Shown here piece after piece: positions 7,055 to 14,825 of a DNA stretch of 20,689 nt (positions within the stretch are counted from its first letter, which is position 1; every line of letters begins with the position of its first letter). This DNA comes from Candidatus Pacearchaeota archaeon (GTDB lineage Archaea > Nanobdellota > Nanobdellia > Pacearchaeales > GW2011-AR1), in assembly GCA_016234065.1 (NCBI GenBank), contig JACQLJ010000015.1, positions 1 to 20,689 on the forward strand. The letters are read 5' to 3'. Below the pieces are notes generated by a model that saw nothing but the letters and a program-made list of their open reading frames with translations, made no database searches and was not told the DNA's origin. Made by a program: the position numbers and the translations under genes.

Positions 7055-8284
7055 ATGCCTGATTCACTGACAATTGTATATCTTGTGTATATGTTTGTTG
7101 CACTTTACTTTCTCTTTCTTTTTGCATTGGTGTTCATACAGAATAGGAAAGAAATGTTTTCAGTGCCAGAGATAAAAAAGAATTATACAATTTCTGTGAT
7201 AATTCCAGCATATAATGAAGAAACCAGCATAAAAGAAACTGTTGAATCAGTCCTGAAGTCAAATTATAAGAATGTTTTAGAAGTTATAGTTATAAATGAT
7301 GGCTCAACAGATAATACATTAGAAATTGTAAAGGACTTGGGAAGAAAATATCCTAAAATAAAAATTCTTGACAAAAAAAACTCAGGCAAGGCCGACTCAC
7401 TTAACCAAGCTCTGAAAATTGCAAAAGGCGAACTTGTCGCTATTGTAGACGCTGACTCTTATCCTGATTCACATGCAATAAGTTCAATGATTGGTTTTTT
7501 TGATGATGAAAAAGTGGGCGCAGTGACTACAAGAATTCTTGTAAAAAATAGAGATGGCTTTCTCAGAAAAATGCAGGCAATTGAATATAAAGTGATTGCA
7601 TTCACAAGAAAACTTCTCGGATTTTTGGACTCAATTTATGTGACACCCGGACCTTTGGCAATTTACAGAAAGTCAGCCCTATTAAAGATAAACGGATTTG
7701 ATGAAAAAAATATGACAGAAGACATTGAAGCAACGTGGCATTTGTTAAATGATGGCTACAAAATAAAAATGTCTTTCGTGGCTAAGTCAACAACAGTCGC
7801 TCCTGATACTTTTGGAAAATGGTTCAAGCAAAGAATAAGATGGAATATTGGCGGATATCAGTGCATTATGAAATATAAAAACTCATGGTTTAAGAAAGGT
7901 GTGCTCGGATATTTCATAATTCCATTTTTTGCAATATCGCTTGTCATGGGTGTCTTTGGACTTGGAATTTTATTTTACAGGACTTTTAGGGGATTTTTGT
8001 CATATTATTTCTCAACATTTTACTCAATTGAAGCGCAGACAGCACTTCTAACACTGAATGAAGTAAATCTTAATCCTTCTATTCTTAATTTTATAGGGAT
8101 AGTTCTTTTCATTATAGGGATGGGGTTCATATTTTTTGCCTTGAAATATGTCAATAGGCATATTCATGAAAAGGAAAACTTTTTTAGTGTGGTTTTTTAT
8201 TCATTAGTGTATATTTTGCTTAGGCCAATTGTTTTGATATGGTCTCTAGGTAAATTTTTTACAGGAAAATATTCGTGGAGATAA
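7055..8284 (+). CDS. Membrane glycosyltransferase, GT2 family (processive-type)
   Basis: A 409-residue membrane protein. One N-terminal membrane helix (about 5-29) is followed by a cytoplasmic GT-A domain: IIPAYNEE at 49-56, NDGSTDNT at 81-88, the metal-binding DAD at 132-134, the acceptor-site TED at 221-223 and QRIRW at 259-263. Three to four membrane helices fill the C-terminal part (about 282-305, 344-365, 375-400). DAD/TED/QxxRW is the signature set of processive polysaccharide synthases such as those for hyaluronan, PNAG or cellulose, so a surface polymer or lipid-linked glycan is a reasonable role; the sugar and acceptor cannot be read from the sequence. The stop is separated by 1 nt from the next gene, indicating an operon with the thioredoxin-like protein. 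Confidence 0.9.
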   Translation: MPDSLTIVYLVYMFVALYFLFLFALVFIQNRKEMFSVPEIKKNYTISVIIPAYNEETSIKETVESVLKSNYKNVLEVIVINDGSTDNTLEIVKDLGRKYPKIKILDKKNSGKADSLNQALKIAKGELVAIVDADSYPDSHAISSMIGFFDDEKVGAVTTRILVKNRDGFLRKMQAIEYKVIAFTRKLLGFLDSIYVTPGPLAIYRKSALLKINGFDEKNMTEDIEATWHLLNDGYKIKMSFVAKSTTVAPDTFGKWFKQRIRWNIGGYQCIMKYKNSWFKKGVLGYFIIPFFAISLVMGVFGLGILFYRTFRGFLSYYFSTFYSIEAQTALLTLNEVNLNPSILNFIGIVLFIIGMGFIFFALKYVNRHIHEKENFFSVVFYSLVYILLRPIVLIWSLGKFFTGKYSWR

Positions 8285-8285
8285 A

Positions 8286-8939
8286 ATGTTTGAGAATAAA
8301 AAACATGTGTTTTGGCAAGCGTTCTTCCTAACAGTCCTGTTTTTCTCGTTAGGTTTAGTCCTGGGGGTTTATTTTGAACAAACAAGGAATGATAATACAA
8401 ACATGATTTTCTACCAGTCAGAAACATCGCTGTATGATTCTTTTGCTCTTGGAATACTTTCCAGCAATCCAACAATTTCATGTGAAGGAATAGAATTGGC
8501 AAACATTGATTTTGCAAATAGTATTTACGAAGAAGCGCTTTCGCTTGAAGAATTTGATGAATCAAACAAAATGACTAAATCCCTAAAATCTATCCATAGG
8601 AAATATGATTTGCTAAGAACTTTGCTTTGGATGAATATGATTTCAGTTAAGGAAAAATGCAAGGACATAAGCACTGTTGTCTATCTGTATGAATATAATA
8701 CTGACGACATTGAAACGCGCTCAAAACAGATTGTATGGAGCAGAATATTGCAGGATTTAAAAGAGCAAAAAGGCGATGAGATTATTCTTATACCAATTGC
8801 AGTAGACCAAGGAATAATTTCGCTTGAGCATTTGATAAAACCATACGGCATTTCTAAATTCCCAGTGGTTGTTGTAAATGAGAAAACTGTGCTTTACGAG
8901 CATCAATCTGTTAAGGAATTAGCAGAACTGCTCGCCTGA
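8286..8939 (+). CDS. Membrane-anchored thioredoxin-like protein lacking CxxC
   Basis: A 217-residue protein with an N-terminal signal-anchor helix (about 9-30) and an outward-facing domain. Residues about 120-217 resemble a thioredoxin fold: a beta strand STVVYLYEY (129-137), helices, a second strand EIILIPIAVD, a likely cis-proline at SKFPVVVVNEK (P183), and the closing helix SVKELAELLA. Where thioredoxins carry CxxC there is NTDDIE, so it should not be a redox enzyme of that type; two lone cysteines (C66 and C125) might form a disulfide. The middle part is helical (about 75-115). It follows the glycosyltransferase stop by 1 nt with a GGAG about 6 nt before the ATG, so the two are co-expressed and may work together. 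The fold assignment is by eye; the function is unknown. Confidence 0.8.
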   Translation: MFENKKHVFWQAFFLTVLFFSLGLVLGVYFEQTRNDNTNMIFYQSETSLYDSFALGILSSNPTISCEGIELANIDFANSIYEEALSLEEFDESNKMTKSLKSIHRKYDLLRTLLWMNMISVKEKCKDISTVVYLYEYNTDDIETRSKQIVWSRILQDLKEQKGDEIILIPIAVDQGIISLEHLIKPYGISKFPVVVVNEKTVLYEHQSVKELAELLA

Positions 8940-8962
8940 AATATACTTTTTATTATCCAAAT

Positions 8963-8971
8963 CTTAAAAAA
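8963..8971 (+). promoter_or_regulatory. TATA box for the zinc-ribbon/HTH gene
   Basis: CTTAAAAAA, centred 26 nt before ATG 8993. This favours the ATG over the TTG at 8990. Confidence 0.45.
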
Positions 8972-8992
8972 CGCGTCTTTCATTTCTGCTTG

Positions 8993-9682
8993 ATGCAAGA
9001 ATGCTATAAATGCGGAATTAGTGAAGACAAAGCAGTTCTTTTGGATGTGGTAATGCCAGAAGGAATTGTAAAAATATGCAGAAATTGCGCTTCTTCAGAA
9101 GGCGCTCCTTTAGTTAAAAGTACTGAAGAACGCAGCATGCACACCCCAACTGTTTATGAACGTCTTATAAAACTTTCTGGTGTTGATAGAAGAAAAACCC
9201 AACCAATCAAAGTTCCTGAAAAGAGTAACAAAGAACTGAAAAATCTTGTAGAGGAAAATTTCACTAAGAGTTATAAAGACAATGTTTATGTAAAAGACGC
9301 ATTAATAAAAAACTTCCAGTGGATTGTGATGAGGGCAAGACGAATGAGACACATAACTCAAGAGCAACTTGCAATCGCAATTAACGAGCCAGAAGTTGTT
9401 ATAAAATTCCTTGAAGAAGGGAAAATTAAAGACATAAACGTAATAGAAAAAGTTGAGAATTATCTTGGGGTGACTTTAAGAAAAGAGCCAAGAAGAGAAA
9501 TTAGAGAGTATGGAAATCCAGATTCCACTTTGTCTTTAAAGGAAGAAATTGATTTCAAAGACACAAAGAATCTGACAATATCTCAACTTCAGGATATGAA
9601 GAAAAAGCGAGAGGCGGAAGAATTGGCAGAAAGACAGAAAAAGATTGATGACGAAATGGACAAAGAGATGAAGGGGAAATAG
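8993..9682 (+). CDS. Zinc-ribbon plus helix-turn-helix protein (MBF1-like)
   Basis: A 229-residue protein. The N-terminus has a treble-clef or ribbon site, CYKC (C4, C7) and CRNC (C29, C32). A linker contains TPTVYERLIKLSG, and residues about 107-155 form an HTH of the Cro/C1 (XRE) type: ARRMRHITQEQLAIAINEP and then FLEEGKI. Archaeal MBF1, a transcription coactivator that also touches the ribosome, has the same zinc-ribbon plus HTH order but is normally about 150-170 residues. Here there is a longer insert between the domains and a 70-residue, highly charged C-terminal tail (about 160-229) predicted to be coiled coil, with the motif NLTISQLQDMKKK. It is therefore called MBF1-like rather than MBF1. 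The gene starts its own leaderless transcript; the next gene begins 1 nt after its stop. Confidence 0.83.
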   Translation: MQECYKCGISEDKAVLLDVVMPEGIVKICRNCASSEGAPLVKSTEERSMHTPTVYERLIKLSGVDRRKTQPIKVPEKSNKELKNLVEENFTKSYKDNVYVKDALIKNFQWIVMRARRMRHITQEQLAIAINEPEVVIKFLEEGKIKDINVIEKVENYLGVTLRKEPRREIREYGNPDSTLSLKEEIDFKDTKNLTISQLQDMKKKREAEELAERQKKIDDEMDKEMKGK

Positions 9683-9683
9683 G

Positions 9684-10046
9684 ATGGGCATTGAGAAACA
9701 AGTAAGCAAAGTAAGAATTTTTGTTATGAACAAATTTATGTATAATAGAGATTTTCCTTACCCAGCGCGTGGAGTAAACGGAGTGACAAAACCTTATCAT
9801 TTTAGTATTTACACTATTTGTTTGGCTCAAGATGAAAGTAGTAATCCTATAGATAGTATAGATTTTTTTACTTTTGATGAATTAGCAAGATTTTTTAAAA
9901 GACTTAAACCAGAATATGAAATATTAGCTAAACAGCACAATCTTTTTAATGAGGTTAGAAGAGTAGATGGAGAAGATGATGATTACGGAGTGATATCACA
10001 AGATGATTGTGAAAAGTTAAGAAAAATAGGGTTACCTATTTATTAA
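9684..10046 (+). CDS. Unknown 120-residue protein downstream of the HTH gene
   Basis: I do not recognise this protein. It has a mixed alpha/beta appearance: a basic N-terminus (VRIFVMNKFMYNRDFPYPARG), then HFSIYTICLAQDE, a helix FDELARFFKRLKPEYEILA, and an acidic segment GEDDDYG before the C-terminus. No membrane helix, signal peptide or Cys metal site is visible. The ATG is 1 nt after the previous stop, with an AGGGGAAATAGG purine stretch in front that may serve as a ribosome-binding site, so it should be co-transcribed with the zinc-ribbon/HTH gene. Internal ATGs (9726 and 9738) are possible alternative starts. Its codons are more AT-biased than those of the housekeeping neighbours, and it lies where the two flanking genes are core, consistent with an insertion. 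The length and context support a real gene. Confidence 0.68.
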   Translation: MGIEKQVSKVRIFVMNKFMYNRDFPYPARGVNGVTKPYHFSIYTICLAQDESSNPIDSIDFFTFDELARFFKRLKPEYEILAKQHNLFNEVRRVDGEDDDYGVISQDDCEKLRKIGLPIY

Positions 10047-10060
10047 TTCTAACCAAAGAG

Positions 10061-10070
10061 TTTTTAAATC
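10061..10070 (+). promoter_or_regulatory. TATA box for rpoL
   Basis: TTTTTAAATC, centred 25 nt before ATG 10090; the same sequence form as the scpB box. Confidence 0.5.
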
Positions 10071-10089
10071 AAATTCAAATCTTTTTGAT

Positions 10090-10353
10090 ATGAAAGTCAA
10101 TCTTCTCAAGGTCTCAAAAGAGGAAATTGAAGCAGAATTTGAAAATCTAACTCTTGCAGAAATATTGAGGGTCTATCTTAACAAAGATTCTTCGGTAACT
10201 TTTGCGGCATGGAGAAGAGACCATCCAACAAAAAAACCGATTCTTTTGCTGAAAACAAAAGGGAAAACAGCAAAGAAAGCAGTTGAAGACGCAGTGAAAG
10301 CAGTGACGAAAGACCTTGATAAAGCCGAAGAAGATTTCAAAAAGATGAAGTAA
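10090..10353 (+). CDS. rpoL: DNA-directed RNA polymerase subunit L (Rpb11/RpoL)
   Basis: An 87-residue protein matching archaeal RpoL, which pairs with RpoD as the archaeal counterpart of the bacterial alpha dimer that nucleates polymerase assembly. The family pattern is present: a short first strand, ENLTLAEILRVYLNKDSSVTFAAW (residues 18-41), the DHPTKKPILLLKTKGK segment (44-59, matching the usual eHP...L.IKT), and a long C-terminal helix of about 25 residues used in dimerisation. The leaderless promoter is 25 nt upstream. A run of six T follows the stop at once, a likely transcription end before the convergent SDR gene. Confidence 0.9.
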   Translation: MKVNLLKVSKEEIEAEFENLTLAEILRVYLNKDSSVTFAAWRRDHPTKKPILLLKTKGKTAKKAVEDAVKAVTKDLDKAEEDFKKMK

Positions 10354-10365
10354 TTTTTTATTTAA
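10354..10365 (+). terminator. T-rich transcription end after rpoL
   Basis: The stop codon is followed directly by six T and then TTTAATTT in the plus strand. Archaeal polymerase can end transcription on such U-runs without a hairpin. It is located in the few bases between two convergent genes. Confidence 0.35.
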
Positions 10366-11207
10366 TTTCTATCTGGATCATTAGCTACTGGAATTTCTGG
10401 AACACCCATATCACCAACCAAAGTGTTTGTCAATCCTCCATCTACAATCAATTCTGCGCCATTAATATAAGATGAACTTTCAGATAATAAAAATAATACA
10501 GCTTGTGCAACTTCTTCAGGATGACCTCCTCTCCCCATAGGTGTGCTTTTCAACAAATCGTCAAGAGCGTGGGAGTTTTTATCAATTCTTACATTTCCCA
10601 TTCCTTCTGTTTTTATTTTTCCGGGAATGATTGTATTTGTTCTTATATTATGTCTTGCATATTCTATACTCATAACTCTCGCTAAAGCCAAAATTCCTTG
10701 TTTTGTAACCTGATAAATTGTTCCTGGTTTACAAGATTGAATTGCTTGCACAGAACTAATGTTTACTATTCTTCCTCCTCCATTTTCTACCATGTAAGGA
10801 ACAACTGCCCTCAACATATTTACATAACCCTTAAGATTTGTATTTAGAATTCTATCCATATCTTCGTCAGGCATTGTTATTAAATTTCCCCTATCATTGT
10901 ATTCAATTCCTGCATTGTTAACTAAAATCCATGGAACTCCATGATTTTTAACTACAGATTCTACACACTTTTTTACACCTTTTTTATTAGAAACATCTAA
11001 ATCATAAGAATCGGCATATTCCGCGGTCATTTCTATTTCCTCTGAAGGCTCAAAGGATTCTTTAAAAACCTTGTCAAAAAGGCAAATATTTGCACCATGA
11101 TGCGCAAGCGCTTTTGCAATTGCTTTCCCTATTCCAGAAGCTGCACCAGTTACAATTGCAACTTTTCCATCAAAATCCTCGCCATAGTTTGGGGGTGTGT
11201 ATTCCAT
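10362..11207 (-). CDS. SDR-family NAD(P)-dependent oxidoreductase
   Basis: A 281-residue classical short-chain dehydrogenase/reductase. The Rossmann motif TGAASGIG is at 20-27, NNAG at 97-100, the active-site Asn in LNTNLKG (about 124), and the catalytic Ser-Tyr-Lys at S152, Y165 and K169 (YQVTK). The C-terminus has INGAELIVDGG, seen in many glucose dehydrogenase/3-oxoacyl reductase-like members. The aspartate at the end of the second strand (CLFD) suggests NAD rather than NADP. The substrate cannot be assigned. The start chosen is ATG 11207, with a TTATAAATT box 25 nt upstream; an in-frame start at 11270 would add 21 residues but lies beyond that promoter. It has no operon partner; both neighbours point the other way. 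Confidence 0.9.
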   Translation of the reverse strand: MEYTPPNYGEDFDGKVAIVTGAASGIGKAIAKALAHHGANICLFDKVFKESFEPSEEIEMTAEYADSYDLDVSNKKGVKKCVESVVKNHGVPWILVNNAGIEYNDRGNLITMPDEDMDRILNTNLKGYVNMLRAVVPYMVENGGGRIVNISSVQAIQSCKPGTIYQVTKQGILALARVMSIEYARHNIRTNTIIPGKIKTEGMGNVRIDKNSHALDDLLKSTPMGRGGHPEEVAQAVLFLLSESSSYINGAELIVDGGLTNTLVGDMGVPEIPVANDPDRN

Positions 11208-11227
11208 GAAACTACTGACTATACTGA

Positions 11228-11236
11228 ATTTATAAG
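11228..11236 (-). promoter_or_regulatory. TATA box for the SDR gene
   Basis: The minus strand reads CTTATAAAT, centred 25 nt before ATG 11207. This moves the start from 11270 to 11207. A weaker plus-strand TTATTAACA at 11261-11269 is 25 nt before radB. Confidence 0.5.
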
Positions 11237-11288
11237 GATTATGAAACTTCACAACAATCCTTATTAACAAGATTCATTCTTTTTTTCT

Positions 11289-12041
11289 ATGCTTGAAAAA
11301 ACAGAGAAAATCTCAACAGGAAGCCATGATTTAAACAAATGGCTTTATGGCGGCTATGAAAAAGATATTGTAACAATGATTGCAGGACCTCCTGGCTCTG
11401 GAAAAACAAATTTTTGTATGCTTGTATCATGTAGCCAAGCGAAGAAAGGCAAGAAAGTCATTTTCATTGACACAGAAGGAGGATTTTCAGTTGAAAGAAT
11501 AAAACAAATGCTCTCCTCGGAAGCCGATGGCACGTTTGAAGAAATATCAAAAAACATTCTCTTACTCTCGCCGGCAAATTTTTTAGAACAGCAAGAAAGC
11601 TTCTCCCAATTGATGAAGAAAATAAAGAAAGAGCAAAATATTGGAGTAGTGGTAATTGATGGAATGGTAACGCTGTATCGCCTTGAAATTGGAGAAGCAT
11701 CAAGAAACAGCAATGAATTAAAAATAAAAGAAATAAACTGGAGAATGGCAGAACAGATGAAAACTCTTTCTGAAATCTCAAGAAAACAGAAAGTTCCAGT
11801 TATAATAACAAACCAAGTTTATTCTGAATTTCTGTCAGAGGAAGAACTTAGGCAAGGTGTAAAAAAAGAAACAAATCTAGTTGGCGGCGACTTGTTAAAA
11901 TATTGGAGCAAATGCATCATTGAATTAAAACTTGAAGGAAGAAAAAGAAAAGCAATTATACTTAAGCACAGGAATATACCGCAGAGAGAGATGAATTTTG
12001 AAATAAAAGACAGCGGAATTTTCAAAAAGGGATGGATATAA
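11289..12041 (+). CDS. radB: DNA repair and recombination protein RadB
   Basis: A 250-residue RecA-fold protein lacking the N-terminal HhH domain of RadA, the size and architecture of archaeal RadB. It begins with ISTGSHDLNKWLYGGYEK; Walker A is GPPGSGKT at 33-40, Walker B is in VVVIDGM (D124), and the L1/L2 region includes VIITNQVYSE. RadB has weak ATPase activity and is thought to assist RadA in homologous recombination, acting as a paralogue or mediator. The last strand (KHRNIPQREMNFEI) matches RecA-core closing strands. A weak TATA-like TTATTAACA is 25 nt upstream. The nre repair gene follows directly on the same strand. Confidence 0.92.
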   Translation: MLEKTEKISTGSHDLNKWLYGGYEKDIVTMIAGPPGSGKTNFCMLVSCSQAKKGKKVIFIDTEGGFSVERIKQMLSSEADGTFEEISKNILLLSPANFLEQQESFSQLMKKIKKEQNIGVVVIDGMVTLYRLEIGEASRNSNELKIKEINWRMAEQMKTLSEISRKQKVPVIITNQVYSEFLSEEELRQGVKKETNLVGGDLLKYWSKCIIELKLEGRKRKAIILKHRNIPQREMNFEIKDSGIFKKGWI

Positions 12042-12060
12042 TCTTCTAGTGATTACTAAT

Positions 12061-12070
12061 AAATATAAAT
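12061..12070 (+). promoter_or_regulatory. TATA box for nre
   Basis: AAATATAAAT, centred about 25 nt before ATG 12091. It argues that the gene starts at the ATG rather than at the GTG at 12049, because a transcript from this box would not contain the GTG. Confidence 0.45.
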
Positions 12071-12090
12071 CTCTTCTTTATTCACTTCAG

Positions 12091-13293
12091 ATGCAGGACA
12101 TAAAGTTTGAATTGATAAAAAAAATTGGGCAGACAAATTTTAAAATTAAAAATCTCTCAAATATTCACAAACTTGACAGCAATTCACCACCAAGTGTTTT
12201 TATTGGGAGTAAATTAAAATACCCTTTGGTAAATGTGGGTATTTTAAGCCCGCTTGAAAAAGACGAAAATGCATGGCTTTACGACGACGCAAAGTTTTGG
12301 GCGGAGAATGATTTCACAATAAGTGATGTATCAAAAATAAGAGAGAGTTTGCTTAATTCAAGGTTCATGACAAATGTTAAGGACTCCAACACAAATAAAA
12401 GATTCTTGCAGATTGCGCAAGAGATAGCAATGGCTTCAAAGCCAGTTGATGTTGAGATTGAATTGAAAAAAGGACTGGATTTTGAAAAACACAGGGACAA
12501 AACAATTACCCCTCATGGAATGAGTAGTGGGTTAAAGGCAGTAAAAATAACTTCCAATGTAAAAATCCATAGAAAACTTGAAAAAATGACAAGCGGCGAA
12601 TACAAAGCAAGTGAAGGAATAAAATATCTTTACAAAAATAATTTCAATGAATACACATTAAATAAAGTTCTAAGTGTTGGCGTCCTAGGAATTAGGGGAA
12701 ACAAGAGGATTGTGCCGACAAGATGGAGCATAACTGCAACAGACGACACAATTGGAAAAATGCTTGTTGATAAAATAAAGGAATACAAGATAATAGAAAA
12801 TCATGAATTATTTTTCGGGGAATTTATGGGAAACCAATATTTAATTTTATTATTCCCAAACATTTTTAGTTTTGAACTCTTTGAGTTGTATCTGCCTGCG
12901 AGCTCATGGAATCCATCAATGCAAATAAAGGCGTCAACTGACTTTGAAAGTTTTTTTGGCAGAAAGGACTATGCATCAAATACAGCAGGCGGCTATTACG
13001 CAACGCGGCTCCCCATAACAGAATATTTGGAAAAAATAAAAAGACAAGCATGTATCTTTGTAATAAGAATTGAAACACCCAGTTATTGGGCGCCATTGGG
13101 TGTCTGGGTTGTAAGAGAAAGCGTTAGAAAAGCATTAGAGAGAAAAATAGAATTTAACTCCCGTGAAGAGTTGATATTGGCAACAAAAAAAATTAGCATA
13201 TCAAAATTTGGTTTTGACTCCTCCTCAATATTAAAAAAAAGCAGAATTTTAAACGAAGTTCTAGCGCAGACAAAATTATCTAATTGGTTTTAA
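12091..13293 (+). CDS. nreA: Archaeal DNA repair protein of the Nre family
   Basis: A 400-residue protein from ATG 12091 (414 if the GTG at 12049 is used). Nre proteins help archaea survive DNA damage and bind the sliding clamp. Recognised family segments are PPSVFIGSKLKYPLVNVGILSP, then KPVDVEIELKKGLDFEKHRDKT, the central RIVPTRWSITATDD, and GGYYATRLPITEYL; the C-terminal end reads QTKLSNWF, a fit to the PIP box (Q-x-x-L-x-x-aromatic-aromatic) for PCNA. Many Nre proteins carry an N-terminal zinc finger; no Cys pair is seen here, so this member is of the finger-less type or has lost it. Its placement directly after radB makes a repair pair. The stop codon overlaps the purB stop on the other strand. 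The symbol nreA follows general usage; the NreA/NreB subtype is not certain. Confidence 0.88.
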   Translation: MQDIKFELIKKIGQTNFKIKNLSNIHKLDSNSPPSVFIGSKLKYPLVNVGILSPLEKDENAWLYDDAKFWAENDFTISDVSKIRESLLNSRFMTNVKDSNTNKRFLQIAQEIAMASKPVDVEIELKKGLDFEKHRDKTITPHGMSSGLKAVKITSNVKIHRKLEKMTSGEYKASEGIKYLYKNNFNEYTLNKVLSVGVLGIRGNKRIVPTRWSITATDDTIGKMLVDKIKEYKIIENHELFFGEFMGNQYLILLFPNIFSFELFELYLPASSWNPSMQIKASTDFESFFGRKDYASNTAGGYYATRLPITEYLEKIKRQACIFVIRIETPSYWAPLGVWVVRESVRKALERKIEFNSREELILATKKISISKFGFDSSSILKKSRILNEVLAQTKLSNWF

Positions 13294-14717
13294 AGAATTT
13301 CTCTAGGTTCATAAGATGCTTCTTTTGAATATTTATCAGTCCAATATTTTGATTCCTTTACAACTTTTTCAATTTGTTGTTTTGCACTTCCTAGTAGGTC
13401 TTCCCATTTGGAAACAACCTGAATTAAAATGTCTCTTCCAATTCCCTTATTTGAAAAAACAGGATCTGCAGCTAATTTTTCAAGAACTTTTGGAGTTTCA
13501 CCTGTTGCTCTTCTCATTAATGATTCTGCAACAGTATTTCTTCTTATTGCAGCGTGAGCGTCTTCTCTCCCAATTCCTCTTGAAATAGCTTCAGCTAAAA
13601 TCTGTCCTGTTGCTAAGAAAGGTAGATAAGTCATTAGTTCTTTTCTTATTACAGCAGGATAAGCACCCATTTTATTAAATATATTTAGAACAGTTTCTAA
13701 TTGTCCATCTGCAGAATAAAATAAATCTGGGATTGCAACTCTTCTCACAACTGAATCAGAAACATCTCCTTCTTGCCATTGTTCTCCAGATATTCTTGAT
13801 AACATGTCTTGATACCCTTTCATAACATTTCCCAATCCTTTGACTCTTTCAGAATGTGGTGTATTTATTTTGTGAGGCATTGCGCTACTACCTACTTGTC
13901 CTTCTTCAAAACCTTCAGTAACTAACTCAAATCCTGCCATTAATCTTATATTATTAGTAAAATTCTCATAAGCTGCAGAAAGGTTAACTAAATGAGATGC
14001 TAATGCTAAATCAAATGAACGAGGGTAAACTTGACCTGGTGAACTTAAAACAGTTTTGAATCCTAGATATTCTGCAACTATTCTTTCTAATCCTTCAACT
14101 TTTTCTCTACTTCCCAATATTTTTAGCATATCTGACTGCGTTCCAACAGCCCCTTTAATTCCTCTTAATGGATAATCTTCAATAAATCTTTCAAATGGTC
14201 CTAAATGTTTTAGAAGTTCTTCTGCCGACATTGAAATTCTTCTTCCCAAAAGAGTTACTTGTGCTGGTTGGGTATGTGTTCTTGCTGCTAAAATAATTCC
14301 TTCATATTCTTGTGCTTTTTCAGATAAATGTCTTACGGCAGAAATATTTTTTCCAAAAATTATTCTTGAAGCATCTCTAATTTGCATTTGTTCTGTATTA
14401 TCTGTAAGGTCTTTAGATGTCATTCCCAGATGTAAATATTCTCCTGCTCCAGAAATATTCACAAAATCTTGGATTCTTGCTTTTACATCATGTTTTGTTA
14501 TAATCTCTATTTTTCTTATTCTTTCTGAATCAATGTCATTCTTTGCTCTTTCAAATTTTTCTATGTCTTCTGCAGGAATACCAAAACCCAGTTCTTTTTG
14601 CGCTTTCATTATTGAAATCCATAAATCTCTCTCTGCAAGTATTGTTCCTTCTGGAGAAAATATTCTATTAATTTCAGGACTTGAATATCTTTCAGAAAGC
14701 ACATTACGATTACTCAT
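13290..14717 (-). CDS. purB: Adenylosuccinate lyase
   Basis: A 475-residue member of the fumarase/aspartase superfamily that cleaves adenylosuccinate to AMP and fumarate, and SAICAR in the de novo pathway. The three conserved regions are HLGMTSKDLTDN (from H96), THTQPAQ (H148, the general acid) and the signature GSSAMPHKIN (276-285; the serine here is the general base). PLRGIKGAVGTQSDML, SSPGQVYPRSFD and EGDVSDSVVRRVAIPD closely match, from memory, the form found in actinobacteria and some other bacteria rather than the shorter archaeal PurB, which suggests transfer. With PurA it would turn IMP into AMP; no other purine gene is in the window. A CTTAAAAGCC box near 14742 is about 25 nt upstream of the ATG. 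Its stop overlaps the nre stop. Confidence 0.94.
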   Translation of the reverse strand: MSNRNVLSERYSSPEINRIFSPEGTILAERDLWISIMKAQKELGFGIPAEDIEKFERAKNDIDSERIRKIEIITKHDVKARIQDFVNISGAGEYLHLGMTSKDLTDNTEQMQIRDASRIIFGKNISAVRHLSEKAQEYEGIILAARTHTQPAQVTLLGRRISMSAEELLKHLGPFERFIEDYPLRGIKGAVGTQSDMLKILGSREKVEGLERIVAEYLGFKTVLSSPGQVYPRSFDLALASHLVNLSAAYENFTNNIRLMAGFELVTEGFEEGQVGSSAMPHKINTPHSERVKGLGNVMKGYQDMLSRISGEQWQEGDVSDSVVRRVAIPDLFYSADGQLETVLNIFNKMGAYPAVIRKELMTYLPFLATGQILAEAISRGIGREDAHAAIRRNTVAESLMRRATGETPKVLEKLAADPVFSNKGIGRDILIQVVSKWEDLLGSAKQQIEKVVKESKYWTDKYSKEASYEPREIL

Positions 14718-14776
14718 TTTGTTTTTAGAAAATCCTGGCTTTTAAGAATTGTTGTAGTTGACAATTGACCATTACA

Positions 14777-14785
14777 TTTATTAAT
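14777..14785 (+). promoter_or_regulatory. TATA box for the 66-residue membrane protein
   Basis: TTTATTAAT, about 45 nt before ATG 14826, predicting a start site near 14806 and a leader of about 20 nt, long enough to hold the Shine-Dalgarno sequence at 14811-14820. Confidence 0.4.
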
Positions 14786-14810
14786 CATCCCTGTTTCCTA
14801 TAGAAAACAA

Positions 14811-14820
14811 AAAAGGAGGT
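14811..14820 (+). promoter_or_regulatory. Strong Shine-Dalgarno site
   Basis: AAAAGGAGGT ends 5 nt before ATG 14826. It is the only full GGAGGT next to a start in this window and fixes the start of the 66-residue gene. It contrasts with the leaderless neighbours. Confidence 0.75.
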
Positions 14821-14825
14821 TTAAA

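Noticed and set aside
8197..8565. Minus-strand open frame across the glycosyltransferase/thioredoxin-like junction
   Set aside because: It overlaps two well-supported genes in antisense and has no recognisable domain.
13316..13588. Plus-strand open frame of 90 codons inside purB
   Set aside because: The hydrophobic Leu/Phe/Gln-rich product is the antisense of purB, not a membrane protein gene.
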